Shown: positions 1 through 6,646, numbered from the stretch's first letter. The stretch: 8,653 nucleotides of DNA from Bacteroidota bacterium (GCA_015490695.1 WFXK01000326.1:1-8653); one strand, 5' to 3'. Program-made: numbers and translations. The notes: a model not told the origin generated them from the sequence alone.

Positions 1-1
1 A

Positions 2-832
2 AGTCGCCCATTGAACCTGCTTATTGCAGCAAGCGCTTATTCGCTTTCCTCTTGGTTCGCCGCAGAAAAAACTTTCTACTTTCTTAAAAATCCCTTGTGG
101 TGGTGGGAGTTAATCCTTATTGGACTTATCATGATAGGCGGCTATTGGATTAATGATGTTTATGACGCTAAAACCGACGCCCTAAATCCCCATAAAAAGA
201 ATCCCATTCCTATTGCTATCTCTGCAAAAAAAATCTTTACTGCTTATTGGGTTAATTTAATCGTCTCTCTAGGACTGACCCTTTTGTTTGCTCCCACCTT
301 TTTGCTTTGGAATATTGCGGCTATGTTATTGTTGTTTTTTTACTCCTGCTGTCTAAAACAATGGTTAATTGTTGGTAATGTTGTGATTGCACTTTTGACT
401 ACTTGGATTATTTTACTGCCGCCATGGTGGATGCAATGGAGTATTCATCATGTATGGCTTGCTTTCTTTGCTTTTTTTATAACCTTACTTAGAGAAATCG
501 CAAAAGATGCAGAGGATTTACCTGGCGATTTAGCAACCCTTCACTATACTTTACCCATCGCCGTAGGACTCCATTATACGCGCCGAATATTACAAGGCGG
601 CTACTTGTTTCTACTTTTTATGGGAATCTTGCCTGCAGTCTTTCAATGGTACCAATATCATTCCTTACCCTGGCTTTATTTACTCATCTTTTACTTTGGT
701 GTTGGCATACCACTCATTTATCTTATTCGCCACCTTAACACTACAGAACTTTCTCATAAAGTCTTTTGTTTACATAGCCGTATGTTAAAAGCCATCATTC
801 CTGTTGGTATGTTGTCTATAATACTGCTCTAA
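2..832 (+). CDS. UbiA-family prenyltransferase, 5'-truncated by the window edge
   Basis: Integral-membrane enzyme that should transfer a polyprenyl group from a polyprenyl diphosphate to an acceptor; the acceptor cannot be told from sequence. Counting the Leu encoded by TTG at position 11 as residue 1, the first Asp-rich motif NDVYDAKTD is at 48-56 and the second, REIAKDAEDLPGD, at 161-173; these are the Mg-diphosphate binding motifs of the family. Hydrophobic stretches fit about eight or nine membrane helices. The frame is open to the window edge and reads S-R-P-L-N-L-L-I across the TTG, matching the RPxN segment found near the N-terminus of UbiA proteins. The TTG is therefore an internal Leu and the true start lies upstream. 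The second motif resembles geranylgeranylglycerol-phosphate transferase-type members more than MenA, but that is only an inference. The 3' end overlaps coaE by 48 bases, convergently. Confidence 0.85.
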   Translation, partial: SRPLNLLIAASAYSLSSWFAAEKTFYFLKNPLWWWELILIGLIMIGGYWINDVYDAKTDALNPHKKNPIPIAISAKKIFTAYWVNLIVSLGLTLLFAPTFLLWNIAAMLLLFFYSCCLKQWLIVGNVVIALLTTWIILLPPWWMQWSIHHVWLAFFAFFITLLREIAKDAEDLPGDLATLHYTLPIAVGLHYTRRILQGGYLFLLFMGILPAVFQWYQYHSLPWLYLLIFYFGVGIPLIYLIRHLNTTELSHKVFCLHSRMLKAIIPVGMLSIILL

Positions 833-1399
833 ACGTTGTAGTAATGCCTCAATCTGTGGTTCTAAAGGAGTACCATCGTTTAATAAAATGTAATCCGCAT
901 ATAAAAAACTTTCATACGGGTAGATTTGTCGCTCTATACGTTGAAATACATCGGATGGCGCAATTCCATCTCTTTGAAAAATCCTTTGAAGCCTCAGCGT
1001 GATAGGTGCATAAACAACAACCAACACATCACAACTTTTATAGGTATGTTTTTCTATTAAAATAGCCGCTTCTTTAAAGCACCATTTTACATTTTGACGC
1101 TCTTGCTTCCATTGTTCGTAATCCTTTAACACTGCAGGATGAACGATTTGTTCTAAATGATGCAATAGGGTAGGGTTTTGAAAAACTTGGGCAGCAATCC
1201 AAGAACGATTTAACTTTCCTTCAGTGTTAAAAGCCTCGTTCCCTAATAATTCAATAATATCTGTTTTCAATTGGGTTTCCATTAATGCTTTTGCTCTTTC
1301 ATCTGCATTATAGACGTCAAAACCAAGTTGCAGCAGCTTTTGTGCAACGTAACTTTTCCCTGCACCAATACCGCCTGTGATACAAACTTCAATGGGCAT
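785..1399 (-). CDS. coaE: Dephospho-CoA kinase
   Basis: Cytoplasmic kinase that phosphorylates the ribose 3'-hydroxyl of dephospho-CoA with ATP, the last step of coenzyme A synthesis. The 204 residues match the family's usual length of about 200. Visible motifs are the P-loop GGIGAGKS (9-16), YNADERAK (30-37, the position of the usual DAD substrate-binding motif, with Asn in place of the first Asp), the HP pair (87-88), KEAAILIEK (109-117, equivalent to the PLLFE segment), and the Arg-rich lid region R136, R139, R143-D144-G145 followed by RIERQ (154-158). It is the last gene of the minus-strand operon. Its ATG overlaps the end of the YbbR-like gene by 11 bases, which suggests translational coupling. 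Its last 15 codons lie antisense to the prenyltransferase gene. Confidence 0.96.
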   Translation of the reverse strand: MPIEVCITGGIGAGKSYVAQKLLQLGFDVYNADERAKALMETQLKTDIIELLGNEAFNTEGKLNRSWIAAQVFQNPTLLHHLEQIVHPAVLKDYEQWKQERQNVKWCFKEAAILIEKHTYKSCDVLVVVYAPITLRLQRIFQRDGIAPSDVFQRIERQIYPYESFLYADYILLNDGTPLEPQIEALLQRLEQYYRQHTNRNDGF

Positions 1400-2306
1400 A
1401 ACGATGAATCACACGCTTAACAATAGAAGGCTTTAAGTAATAATGATAAACGTATTCAGGAATACGTACTTCCACATAAGGAACTACATGGGTACCATCT
1501 TGCGGCAACAAAAGGTAATCTACGGAAACTGTAAAATCCTCTTTTTTTACTTTTTCATAGTGTTCTACAGGCACTAATGCGCATAACGAAATCTTAGAAG
1601 GCACTAATAACAGCCATACCTCTTCAGGAACGTTCCTTGTTTGAATAGGAAGAGTAAAACATTTTTCCGTATAGCGTTGTGCTTTTACGATTAAAGTTAC
1701 TTTATCAGGATTTACATCAATTCCCGAACGATGCTCTAAGGGAACTTTTATTCGCATTTGTTTCTTAGATAAAACGATGGCAGTATCTACAGTGTACCAT
1801 TTGTTATTTTGTTGGAAAAAAGTACTATCGGCAATCACATTGACGTATGAAGGTTCGAAGGAAGGTAGGGTAGTGGGCCAATAACCTTTGGAAGTGATTA
1901 AACGAACCCGAGAACCTACAGGTAATTTTTTTAACTCTTTTTTAATAAATGCAACGGGTAATTGCCTTGGTGTCATCTCTATGATTTCTATTTGACTACC
2001 CCACAACTTAACTAACTGCTGATAGATTTGAATCGTAGTAATTTCCCTTTGGGTTGCATAACGATTTAAGGGAACTTTTAATAAAGGTTTTTTTAATCCA
2101 ATGCTGTAGAGAAAAAGTGTGCTTCCTCTTCCTTTGATTTTCACTTCTAAGAACCGTGGTAATCGTGCAGTGTCTGGTACTAATAAGGAAGTACCTTGAT
2201 AACGAATAGGAATTTTAAGTTCTAAGGTATAAGTTTCTGTTAGTTTAAGTGCGAGCCATATTACGAAAGCGAGGAAGAAAGCAATTGGGAAACGCAGCCA
2301 CGTCAT
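1389..2306 (-). CDS. YbbR-like (CdaR-type) membrane-anchored protein
   Basis: A 305-residue protein with one N-terminal membrane helix (about residues 6-22) after a short positively charged start. The long, beta-rich remainder should lie in the periplasm. The spacing of hydrophobic strands, including segments such as EPSYVNVIADSTFF, DTAIVL, NPDKVTLIVKAQRYTEKCF and QTRNVPEEV, resembles YbbR repeats. In Firmicutes the YbbR protein CdaR regulates the diadenylate cyclase CdaA; for the Bacteroidota members next to coaE the role is not established and no cyclase gene is seen here. The assignment rests on topology, weak domain similarity and the conserved neighbourhood between yajC and coaE. The start ATG overlaps the yajC stop in an ATGA arrangement, so translation is probably coupled to yajC. 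Confidence 0.8.
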   Translation of the reverse strand: MTWLRFPIAFFLAFVIWLALKLTETYTLELKIPIRYQGTSLLVPDTARLPRFLEVKIKGRGSTLFLYSIGLKKPLLKVPLNRYATQREITTIQIYQQLVKLWGSQIEIIEMTPRQLPVAFIKKELKKLPVGSRVRLITSKGYWPTTLPSFEPSYVNVIADSTFFQQNNKWYTVDTAIVLSKKQMRIKVPLEHRSGIDVNPDKVTLIVKAQRYTEKCFTLPIQTRNVPEEVWLLLVPSKISLCALVPVEHYEKVKKEDFTVSVDYLLLPQDGTHVVPYVEVRIPEYVYHYYLKPSIVKRVIHRYAH

Positions 2307-2602
2307 TCTGCATAAGCACTGATAGCTGCTTTACTCACCCGTAATTTCGTTCCCTTTGCCACTTCTAATAATACTTCTTTGTCTTTTACTTCTACAATAG
2401 TGCCGTAAATGCCTCCTACAGTAATCACCTTATCCCCTTTTTTTAATCCTTCCCTAAAAGCCTTTTCTTTTTTCCTTCTTTGAAACTCGGGACGAATGAA
2501 GAAAAAGTAAAAAATAAGGATGATTCCTGCGATAAAAATCAAATTTGCCCACACCCCTGAAGCAGGAGGTGGAGAACTACTTTGCAGTAAAACAATAGCC
2601 AT
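2303..2602 (-). CDS. yajC: Preprotein translocase auxiliary subunit YajC
   Basis: Small inner-membrane protein that associates with SecDF in the Sec translocon. It has 99 residues, the normal size. After a short Ser/Pro-rich N-terminus comes one membrane helix (about 18-36), immediately followed by the family signature RPEFQRRKK (37-45, the counterpart of RPQ-x-K/R). The cytosolic beta domain GDKVITVGGIYGTIVEV (56-72) is also conserved. The gene lies 8 bases after the DUF1573 gene, with a weak purine-rich AAAAGGG just before its ATG, and overlaps the YbbR-like gene by 4 bases. The order nusB, DUF1573, yajC, YbbR-like, coaE is widespread in Bacteroidota and supports the call. Confidence 0.95.
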   Translation of the reverse strand: MAIVLLQSSSPPPASGVWANLIFIAGIILIFYFFFIRPEFQRRKKEKAFREGLKKGDKVITVGGIYGTIVEVKDKEVLLEVAKGTKLRVSKAAISAYAE

Positions 2603-2610
2603 AAGCCCTT

Positions 2611-3045
2611 TTATTGTTTTTGAATCACTTCTCCTGTAAAGCGAAGTACGTGTACCTTTGGTTCTGTGTTAGCAAACACCTCTACAGTCTTGTTTTGTTT
2701 TCCAATTCTTCCTGTGGAATTAAAACTGACTTCTATGTAGCCTTCTTCTCCTGGAGGTACGGGGTCTTTAGAGTAGTCTGATGCGGTACATCCACAGGAA
2801 GGTTTTACTTTACTGATGATAAGGGGTTTGTCGCCTACGTTCTTGAATTTAAAGCGGTAAGTAACGACTTCTCCTTCGTGGATAGTTCCAAAGTCGTGGA
2901 CCGTTTTCTCAAACTGGATTTTAGTCAGTAGTTCTTTTGTAGGGGTGCTTTTAGCGGCAGGTTGGGGGGAGGTGGTTTTCCCCCCTTCTGCCTCACAAGC
3001 AACAAACCCTATTACTACTCCTATGAGGATAAAATGCCTCAACAT
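2611..3045 (-). CDS. DUF1573-domain lipoprotein
   Basis: A 144-residue protein predicted to be exported and lipid-anchored. Residues 1-16 form a short signal peptide ending F-V-A before Cys17, a plausible lipobox for this phylum. A Lys/Thr/Pro/Ser-rich linker (about 21-42) precedes an Ig-like DUF1573 domain (about 43-141). The domain has the hallmark segments HDFGTI (50-55), EGEVVTYRFKFKNVGDKPL (57-75), PSCGCT (82-87) and PPGEEGYIEVSFNSTGRIGK. DUF1573 has no established biochemical function. The paired cysteines C84 and C86 are typical of the family. The residues after the lipid Cys, E-A-E-G, are acidic, a composition reported to influence outer-surface export in Bacteroidota. The gene is 3 bases from nusB and 8 from yajC, so it is co-transcribed with both. 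Confidence 0.9.
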   Translation of the reverse strand: MLRHFILIGVVIGFVACEAEGGKTTSPQPAAKSTPTKELLTKIQFEKTVHDFGTIHEGEVVTYRFKFKNVGDKPLIISKVKPSCGCTASDYSKDPVPPGEEGYIEVSFNSTGRIGKQNKTVEVFANTEPKVHVLRFTGEVIQKQ

Positions 3046-3048
3046 GGC

Positions 3049-3555
3049 TTAAGCATTTTCTCCTCCTTTAGGAAAGGAAGAAGACAAAACTTTTTGAATT
3101 TTTCCTTCTCGCAATAGGGTGTGATAAGCGGCATCTAAAACCCCATTGATAAAGCGGCTGCTATCGGCTGTGCCATACTGCTTAGCAATCTCTATGTACT
3201 CATCCATGGTGACCTCTGGAGGAATATCCTCTTCATAAAGGAACTCATAAATCCCCATCCAAAGCAAAATATGGTCAATGTTTGCCATACGATTGACGTC
3301 CCAGTTACGGACTAACCGCCTTAGTAGTCGGTCAAATTCTTCATGGTGTTCTACAACGCCATTAAAGAGGTTTAAAAGCAGCATGGCGTTATTGCGATGG
3401 CCGATTTGCTCCAATTCCATCAAATACGGCTTGTAAATCAACTCGGCTGCACTTGGGTCCTTACCTGCTATTTTCCATGCAAACAAGGCTTCCATCGCCC
3501 TGATTCGGGTCTGCCTCCTTGAATACTTCTTAATGAGTTCAACGTCGTTCAACAT
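3049..3555 (-). CDS. nusB: Transcription antitermination factor NusB
   Basis: RNA-binding protein that pairs with NusE (ribosomal protein S10) on boxA RNA to support antitermination during rRNA transcription. The 168-residue protein is close to the classical all-helical NusB length. Motifs are the Arg-rich N-terminal segment SRRQTRIRAMEALFAW (12-27) and the diagnostic C-terminal block: NWDVNRMANIDHILLWMGIYE (84-104), DIPPEVTMDEYIEIAKQYG (110-128) and SSRFINGVLD (132-141). The start at 3555 leaves 11 residues before the Arg-rich motif and no better Met exists upstream of that motif. It follows the leucine dehydrogenase gene by 5 bases and precedes the DUF1573 gene by 3, so it depends on the operon promoter unless an internal one exists. 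Confidence 0.95.
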   Translation of the reverse strand: MLNDVELIKKYSRRQTRIRAMEALFAWKIAGKDPSAAELIYKPYLMELEQIGHRNNAMLLLNLFNGVVEHHEEFDRLLRRLVRNWDVNRMANIDHILLWMGIYEFLYEEDIPPEVTMDEYIEIAKQYGTADSSRFINGVLDAAYHTLLREGKIQKVLSSSFPKGGENA

Positions 3556-3560
3556 AGCAC

Positions 3561-4658
3561 TTACAAATTATATTGTTTTAAATAACCGATGTTTGCTATT
3601 CGTTGTTGAGCCCACTGCACTGCTGCTTCATGGGTCGTTATCCCTTCTTCCTTCGCTTTACGAACCACCTCTAAAGTGTGGTCGTAAATCTTTTCTATCT
3701 GTTCTCTGGAACGCTGTTCGTTGTACCCTTCTAACTCCGTAGCAACATTGATAAGCCCCCCTGCATTGATAAGAAAGTCTGGACCATATAAAATACCGCG
3801 TTCTTTTAACAGCTGTGCATCCCTTTCCTCATCTTCTAATTGATTGTTTGCAGCCCCTGCAATAATATGACACTGCAACATTGGAATAGTACGTGCATTC
3901 AAGCCTGCTCCTAAAGCACAAGGAGCATAAATATCACACGGCGTTGTATAGGCTTCCTCTTCGTTTTGTAACACTTCTGCATTTACTTTTTTCGCTACTG
4001 CTTCTGCTCTGGCTTTATCTATATCATATAAATATAAAACAGCACCTTCTTTATGGAGCAGTTCTGCTAAGGAGCTACCAACTTTTCCCACGCCTTTTAT
4101 AACAACGCGTTTTCCCCGTAGCGATTCATTGCCCTCTTCTTCTTTTAATAATGCTTTCATTGCCAAGTAGACGCCATAGGCAGTGAAAGGAGAGGGGTCG
4201 CCACTTCCGCCCATACTTCTTGGAATCCCTGTTACATAAGGCGTCTCCATACGAATATAAGCGACTTCTTTAACCCCCACATTAACATCTTCTGCAGTGA
4301 TATAACGACCACCTAAACTATGGACGAATTGTCCAAAGCGCCTAAAGAGCATTTCTTTATTTTTTAAAGTTTCTTTATTGGCGATGATGACCGCTTTTCC
4401 ACCACCAAGGTTTAATCCCGCAGCTGCTGCTTTTAAGGTCATGCCACGGGAAAGGCGTAAGACGTCCGTTAAAGCAGCTTCCTCTGAAGGATAATCCCAC
4501 ATACGAACGCCCCCTAAAGCAGGACCCAATACCGTATTATGTATGGCGATAATCGCCTTTAGGCCAACTTTACTATCGTTGCAGAACACTATCTCTTCGT
4601 GCCCATAATCTTCTATAACCTCAAAAACGCTCCTTGTTGCCGACTGTACCTGCTCCAT
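3561..4658 (-). CDS. Leucine dehydrogenase (Glu/Leu/Phe/Val dehydrogenase family)
   Basis: Cytoplasmic NAD-dependent enzyme that reversibly deaminates leucine and other branched-chain amino acids to 2-keto acids and ammonium. At 365 residues it matches leucine dehydrogenases (about 360) and is shorter than glutamate dehydrogenases (about 420-450). It has LGPALGGVRMW (44-54), the substrate-binding Lys76 and catalytic Lys88 in the SRGMTLK...GLNLGGGK block (70-88), ITAEDVNVG with Asp124, and the Rossmann motif GVGKVG (189-194) with Asp212/Asp214 positioned for the NAD ribose. It also has APCALG (245-250), GAANNQL (268-274) and YGPDFLINAGGLINV (291-305). It leads the six-gene minus-strand operon, with a strong promoter match about 29 bases upstream of its ATG. 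A likely role is supplying branched keto acids, the primers of iso-branched fatty acids, or catabolism; that part is inference. Confidence 0.93.
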   Translation of the reverse strand: MEQVQSATRSVFEVIEDYGHEEIVFCNDSKVGLKAIIAIHNTVLGPALGGVRMWDYPSEEAALTDVLRLSRGMTLKAAAAGLNLGGGKAVIIANKETLKNKEMLFRRFGQFVHSLGGRYITAEDVNVGVKEVAYIRMETPYVTGIPRSMGGSGDPSPFTAYGVYLAMKALLKEEEGNESLRGKRVVIKGVGKVGSSLAELLHKEGAVLYLYDIDKARAEAVAKKVNAEVLQNEEEAYTTPCDIYAPCALGAGLNARTIPMLQCHIIAGAANNQLEDEERDAQLLKERGILYGPDFLINAGGLINVATELEGYNEQRSREQIEKIYDHTLEVVRKAKEEGITTHEAAVQWAQQRIANIGYLKQYNL

Positions 4659-4686
4659 ACTTTAAAAAATGTTCTTATCGGGTAGG

Positions 4687-4717
4687 CAAAGTTATAGATT
4701 TATTTATTTTGCCGCAA
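4687..4717 (-). promoter_or_regulatory. Bacteroidota-type promoter of the leucine dehydrogenase-nusB-coaE operon
   Basis: On the minus strand, TTG (4717-4715), a 20-base spacer and TAACTTTG (4694-4687) match the phylum's -33 TTG and -7 TAnnTTTG elements exactly. Transcription should begin roughly 4-7 bases past the final G, near 4680-4683, leaving a leader of about 22-25 bases before the ATG at 4658. No Shine-Dalgarno sequence is seen in the leader. The element lies inside the longest possible reading frame of the divergent small gene, which argues for a later start of that gene. Confidence 0.75.
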
Positions 4718-4719
4718 CT

Positions 4720-5130
4720 ATGATGCTATTTATCGTTGTGGAAGAGGAACAGTGGCTAAAAAGCATGGAGCGCGACTACTATCCGCCCGACTCAAACCGC
4801 AACTTAGTCCTCTATCGTGCAGAACAACTCTACCAAGGCGTAATAAACCACTACAGCAACCAACTTAAACAAGGAAAAGACATGATTCTCCTTCTAATTC
4901 CACAAAAGCGAATTAAAGACCATATCGTTTGGCGAAAAATTCAAGAAGAAATACGACCCGTTTTATTAAAACGCTTACCTATCTCTGTTGTAGAAGAACT
5001 CCACTTCTTACAATGGAAAAATGAGCAACCTTGGGTACTAACCTCAAAAGGTAAAATGATTCCTCTACAGGAGTTTGTTAAACCTTTCTTTTCAAAAAAA
5101 CAATATAGAGACGGACATCGCTTCTATTAA
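4720..5130 (+). CDS. Small conserved-looking protein, possible remote DUF952 relative
   Basis: I do not recognise this gene with certainty. The reading frame extends up to an ATG at 4669, but I prefer the ATG-ATG pair at 4720/4723, giving 135-136 residues. The extra residues would overlay the divergent promoter at 4687-4717, and the later start places the strand MLFIVVEEEQWL at the N-terminus. The pattern of a first strand followed by a Trp, then a Tyr-Pro-Pro turn, then a central KDMILLLIPQKRIKDHIVW and a later LPISVVEELHFL is reminiscent of DUF952 proteins (strand-eeW...gY.p.S; dlvlL.id...l; aV..v..f). The family's conserved EGFIHcS segment is not recognisable here, so the match is tentative. 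It is predicted soluble and basic. It diverges from the leucine dehydrogenase gene and ends two bases from the convergent isocitrate dehydrogenase gene. Only a weak plus-strand promoter candidate (TTG at 4634, TACTTTAA at 4658) is visible. Confidence 0.6.
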   Translation: MMLFIVVEEEQWLKSMERDYYPPDSNRNLVLYRAEQLYQGVINHYSNQLKQGKDMILLLIPQKRIKDHIVWRKIQEEIRPVLLKRLPISVVEELHFLQWKNEQPWVLTSKGKMIPLQEFVKPFFSKKQYRDGHRFY

Positions 5131-5132
5131 CA

Positions 5133-6605
5133 CTACGGATGGGGCATTTTGTCTGCAACAGCAAAGAAATCCTCTTCTTTCTCTCCTTGCACTAAAGCAT
5201 AAGCCCGTTTACCATTTATATAATAAAGGTGTTCTATTTTGACAAAGTCTAATGATTGTTCAGCAAGTTGCTGTAACAACGTAATCACGGTTTGATGGTC
5301 TACTACCTGTTCAGGGGTTTTCACAAAACGGCAATGCCAAAGGTCTGTACAGAAAGTGGTGCTACTATCAGGATAGACTTGCATTCCTCTGTTAGCAATC
5401 AATTTTAATGGAATAGGAGGGTTGCTTTGTTGGATTTGTTCTGCTAATTGCTCTGCAGTGGTGTATTTACTGATAAAAACATCTACTCCTACTAAAGTTT
5501 TTTGAACGGGCTCATAAACAGGTTGAGGCAGTTGAATAGGCGTGGTCTTTTCATAACGAACTGCTTTCAGCTGCTTGGGTTCTTCTCCTAAACGCTCTAT
5601 AACAGCTTGAGCAAATTCTGCTGTCCCTACTAAACGTTTACTTTGATGGGTACGATAAATATCGCCTGTGTGGATACCATCTTCTATGGTTTTCAGCCAT
5701 GCGTTGTGAATTAGCGTAGCATGTTGCGTTAATCCTAAATGGACTAACATCATAATAGCGGCATTTAGTAAGCCTGAGGGGTTCGCAATACCTTTTCCTG
5801 CGATGTCTGGTGCTGTTCCGTGAATGGCTTCAAACATAGCATGTGTTCTACCAATATTTGCAGAACCACTTAAACCAACAGAACCCGCAACTAAAGCCGC
5901 AATATCGGAAATAATATCGCCATATAAATTTAGTGTTACGACAACATCTAAGTCATAAGGGCGAGCAGCAACGAAAGCCGAACCAATATCTATGATTTTA
6001 TGCTCGTGTTCAATTTCTGGGTAATCTTTTGCAATACGTTCAAAAAGTTTATGAAATAAGCCGTCTGTTTGTTTCATGATGTTATCTTTGGTCATACACG
6101 TTACCTTTTTCCGTCCATATAATCGTGCGTATTCAAAAGCAAAGCGAATGATGGCTTCGCTACCTGGAACTGAAACCACTTTTAATGCTTGAACTACTTG
6201 AGCACTCTGCTGATATTCTATGCCTGTATAGAGGTCTTCTTCGTTTTCTCTTACGATAACAATATCCATGTTTGGGAATTGACTATGGACAAAGGGGGTC
6301 AAAGCACGACAGGGACGCACATTAGCAAACAAGCCTAAGCGTTTCCGAATAGTTACATTCAGGCTTTTATATCCTCCTCCTTGAGGTGTTCGTATAGGGG
6401 CTTTAAGGATAACGGGGTTTTTATAAAGCGTTTCCCAAGCTTCTGGGGGGATGCCGTTGTCGTAACCTTGCTCGTACGCTTTGGCACCGATTTCTATCAC
6501 ATCGTAAGCAAGGGGGACATCTGCCGCTTCTAAAATTTCCAATGTAGCACGCATAATTTCAGGACCTATGCCGTCCCCGAAGGCTACTGTGATACGCTGC
6601 ATCAT
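5133..6605 (-). CDS. icd: Isocitrate dehydrogenase, long form with C-terminal extension
   Basis: TCA-cycle enzyme converting isocitrate to 2-oxoglutarate and CO2. I place the start at the ATG-ATG at 6605/6602, giving 490 residues. The frame is open up to 6704, but the extra 33 residues are not family-like and overlie the promoter. Using 6605 as residue 1, the motifs are GDGIGPE (10-16), substrate-binding S81, N83, R87, R97 and R119, Y126 in ENEEDLYTGIE, K173 in TKDNIMK, and NLYGDIISD (226-234) with metal ligands D230/D234. The cofactor loop is HGTAPDIAGKGIANP (262-276). Residues about 343-490 form an extension containing LVGVDVFI (371-378) and NRGMQVYP (405-412), as in Thermus and Rickettsia-type enzymes of about 480-500 residues. 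The D267-I268 pair replaces the Lys-Tyr of NADP enzymes, suggesting NAD preference; this is inference. Isopropylmalate dehydrogenase is excluded by the SLNVTIRK motif and the extension. Confidence 0.93.
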   Translation of the reverse strand: MMQRITVAFGDGIGPEIMRATLEILEAADVPLAYDVIEIGAKAYEQGYDNGIPPEAWETLYKNPVILKAPIRTPQGGGYKSLNVTIRKRLGLFANVRPCRALTPFVHSQFPNMDIVIVRENEEDLYTGIEYQQSAQVVQALKVVSVPGSEAIIRFAFEYARLYGRKKVTCMTKDNIMKQTDGLFHKLFERIAKDYPEIEHEHKIIDIGSAFVAARPYDLDVVVTLNLYGDIISDIAALVAGSVGLSGSANIGRTHAMFEAIHGTAPDIAGKGIANPSGLLNAAIMMLVHLGLTQHATLIHNAWLKTIEDGIHTGDIYRTHQSKRLVGTAEFAQAVIERLGEEPKQLKAVRYEKTTPIQLPQPVYEPVQKTLVGVDVFISKYTTAEQLAEQIQQSNPPIPLKLIANRGMQVYPDSSTTFCTDLWHCRFVKTPEQVVDHQTVITLLQQLAEQSLDFVKIEHLYYINGKRAYALVQGEKEEDFFAVADKMPHP

Positions 6606-6612
6606 CGGGCAG

Positions 6613-6646
6613 CAAAGGTAGCGAAAAAAAACGCTTAAATGCCAAA
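6613..6646 (-). promoter_or_regulatory. Bacteroidota-type promoter of icd, giving a very short leader
   Basis: On the minus strand TTTG (6646-6643), a 22-base spacer and TACCTTTG (6620-6613) fit the -33/-7 consensus; the spacer is slightly long but within the range known for the phylum. Only seven bases separate the -7 box from the ATG at 6605. Transcription would start around 6606-6609, so the mRNA should be leaderless or nearly so. There is no Shine-Dalgarno sequence. Confidence 0.7.

Noticed and set aside
3054..3064. GGAGGAG sequence as a ribosome binding site for the DUF1573 gene
   Set aside because: It is about 16 bases from the ATG, too far, and is explained by the nusB codons for Lys-Gly-Gly-Glu.
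3533..3742. 69-codon open frame on the plus strand
   Set aside because: It lies antisense to the ends of nusB and leucine dehydrogenase, both certain genes, and its translation has no protein-like pattern.
3893..4102. 69-codon open frame on the plus strand
   Set aside because: It lies wholly antisense to the leucine dehydrogenase Rossmann region; Leu-rich translation is the mirror of Glu/Lys-rich coding on the other strand.
4704..4711. TTATTTTG as a -7 box for the plus-strand small gene
   Set aside because: It has a mismatch at the important second base and no TTG at the right distance upstream; the opposite strand has the better promoter.
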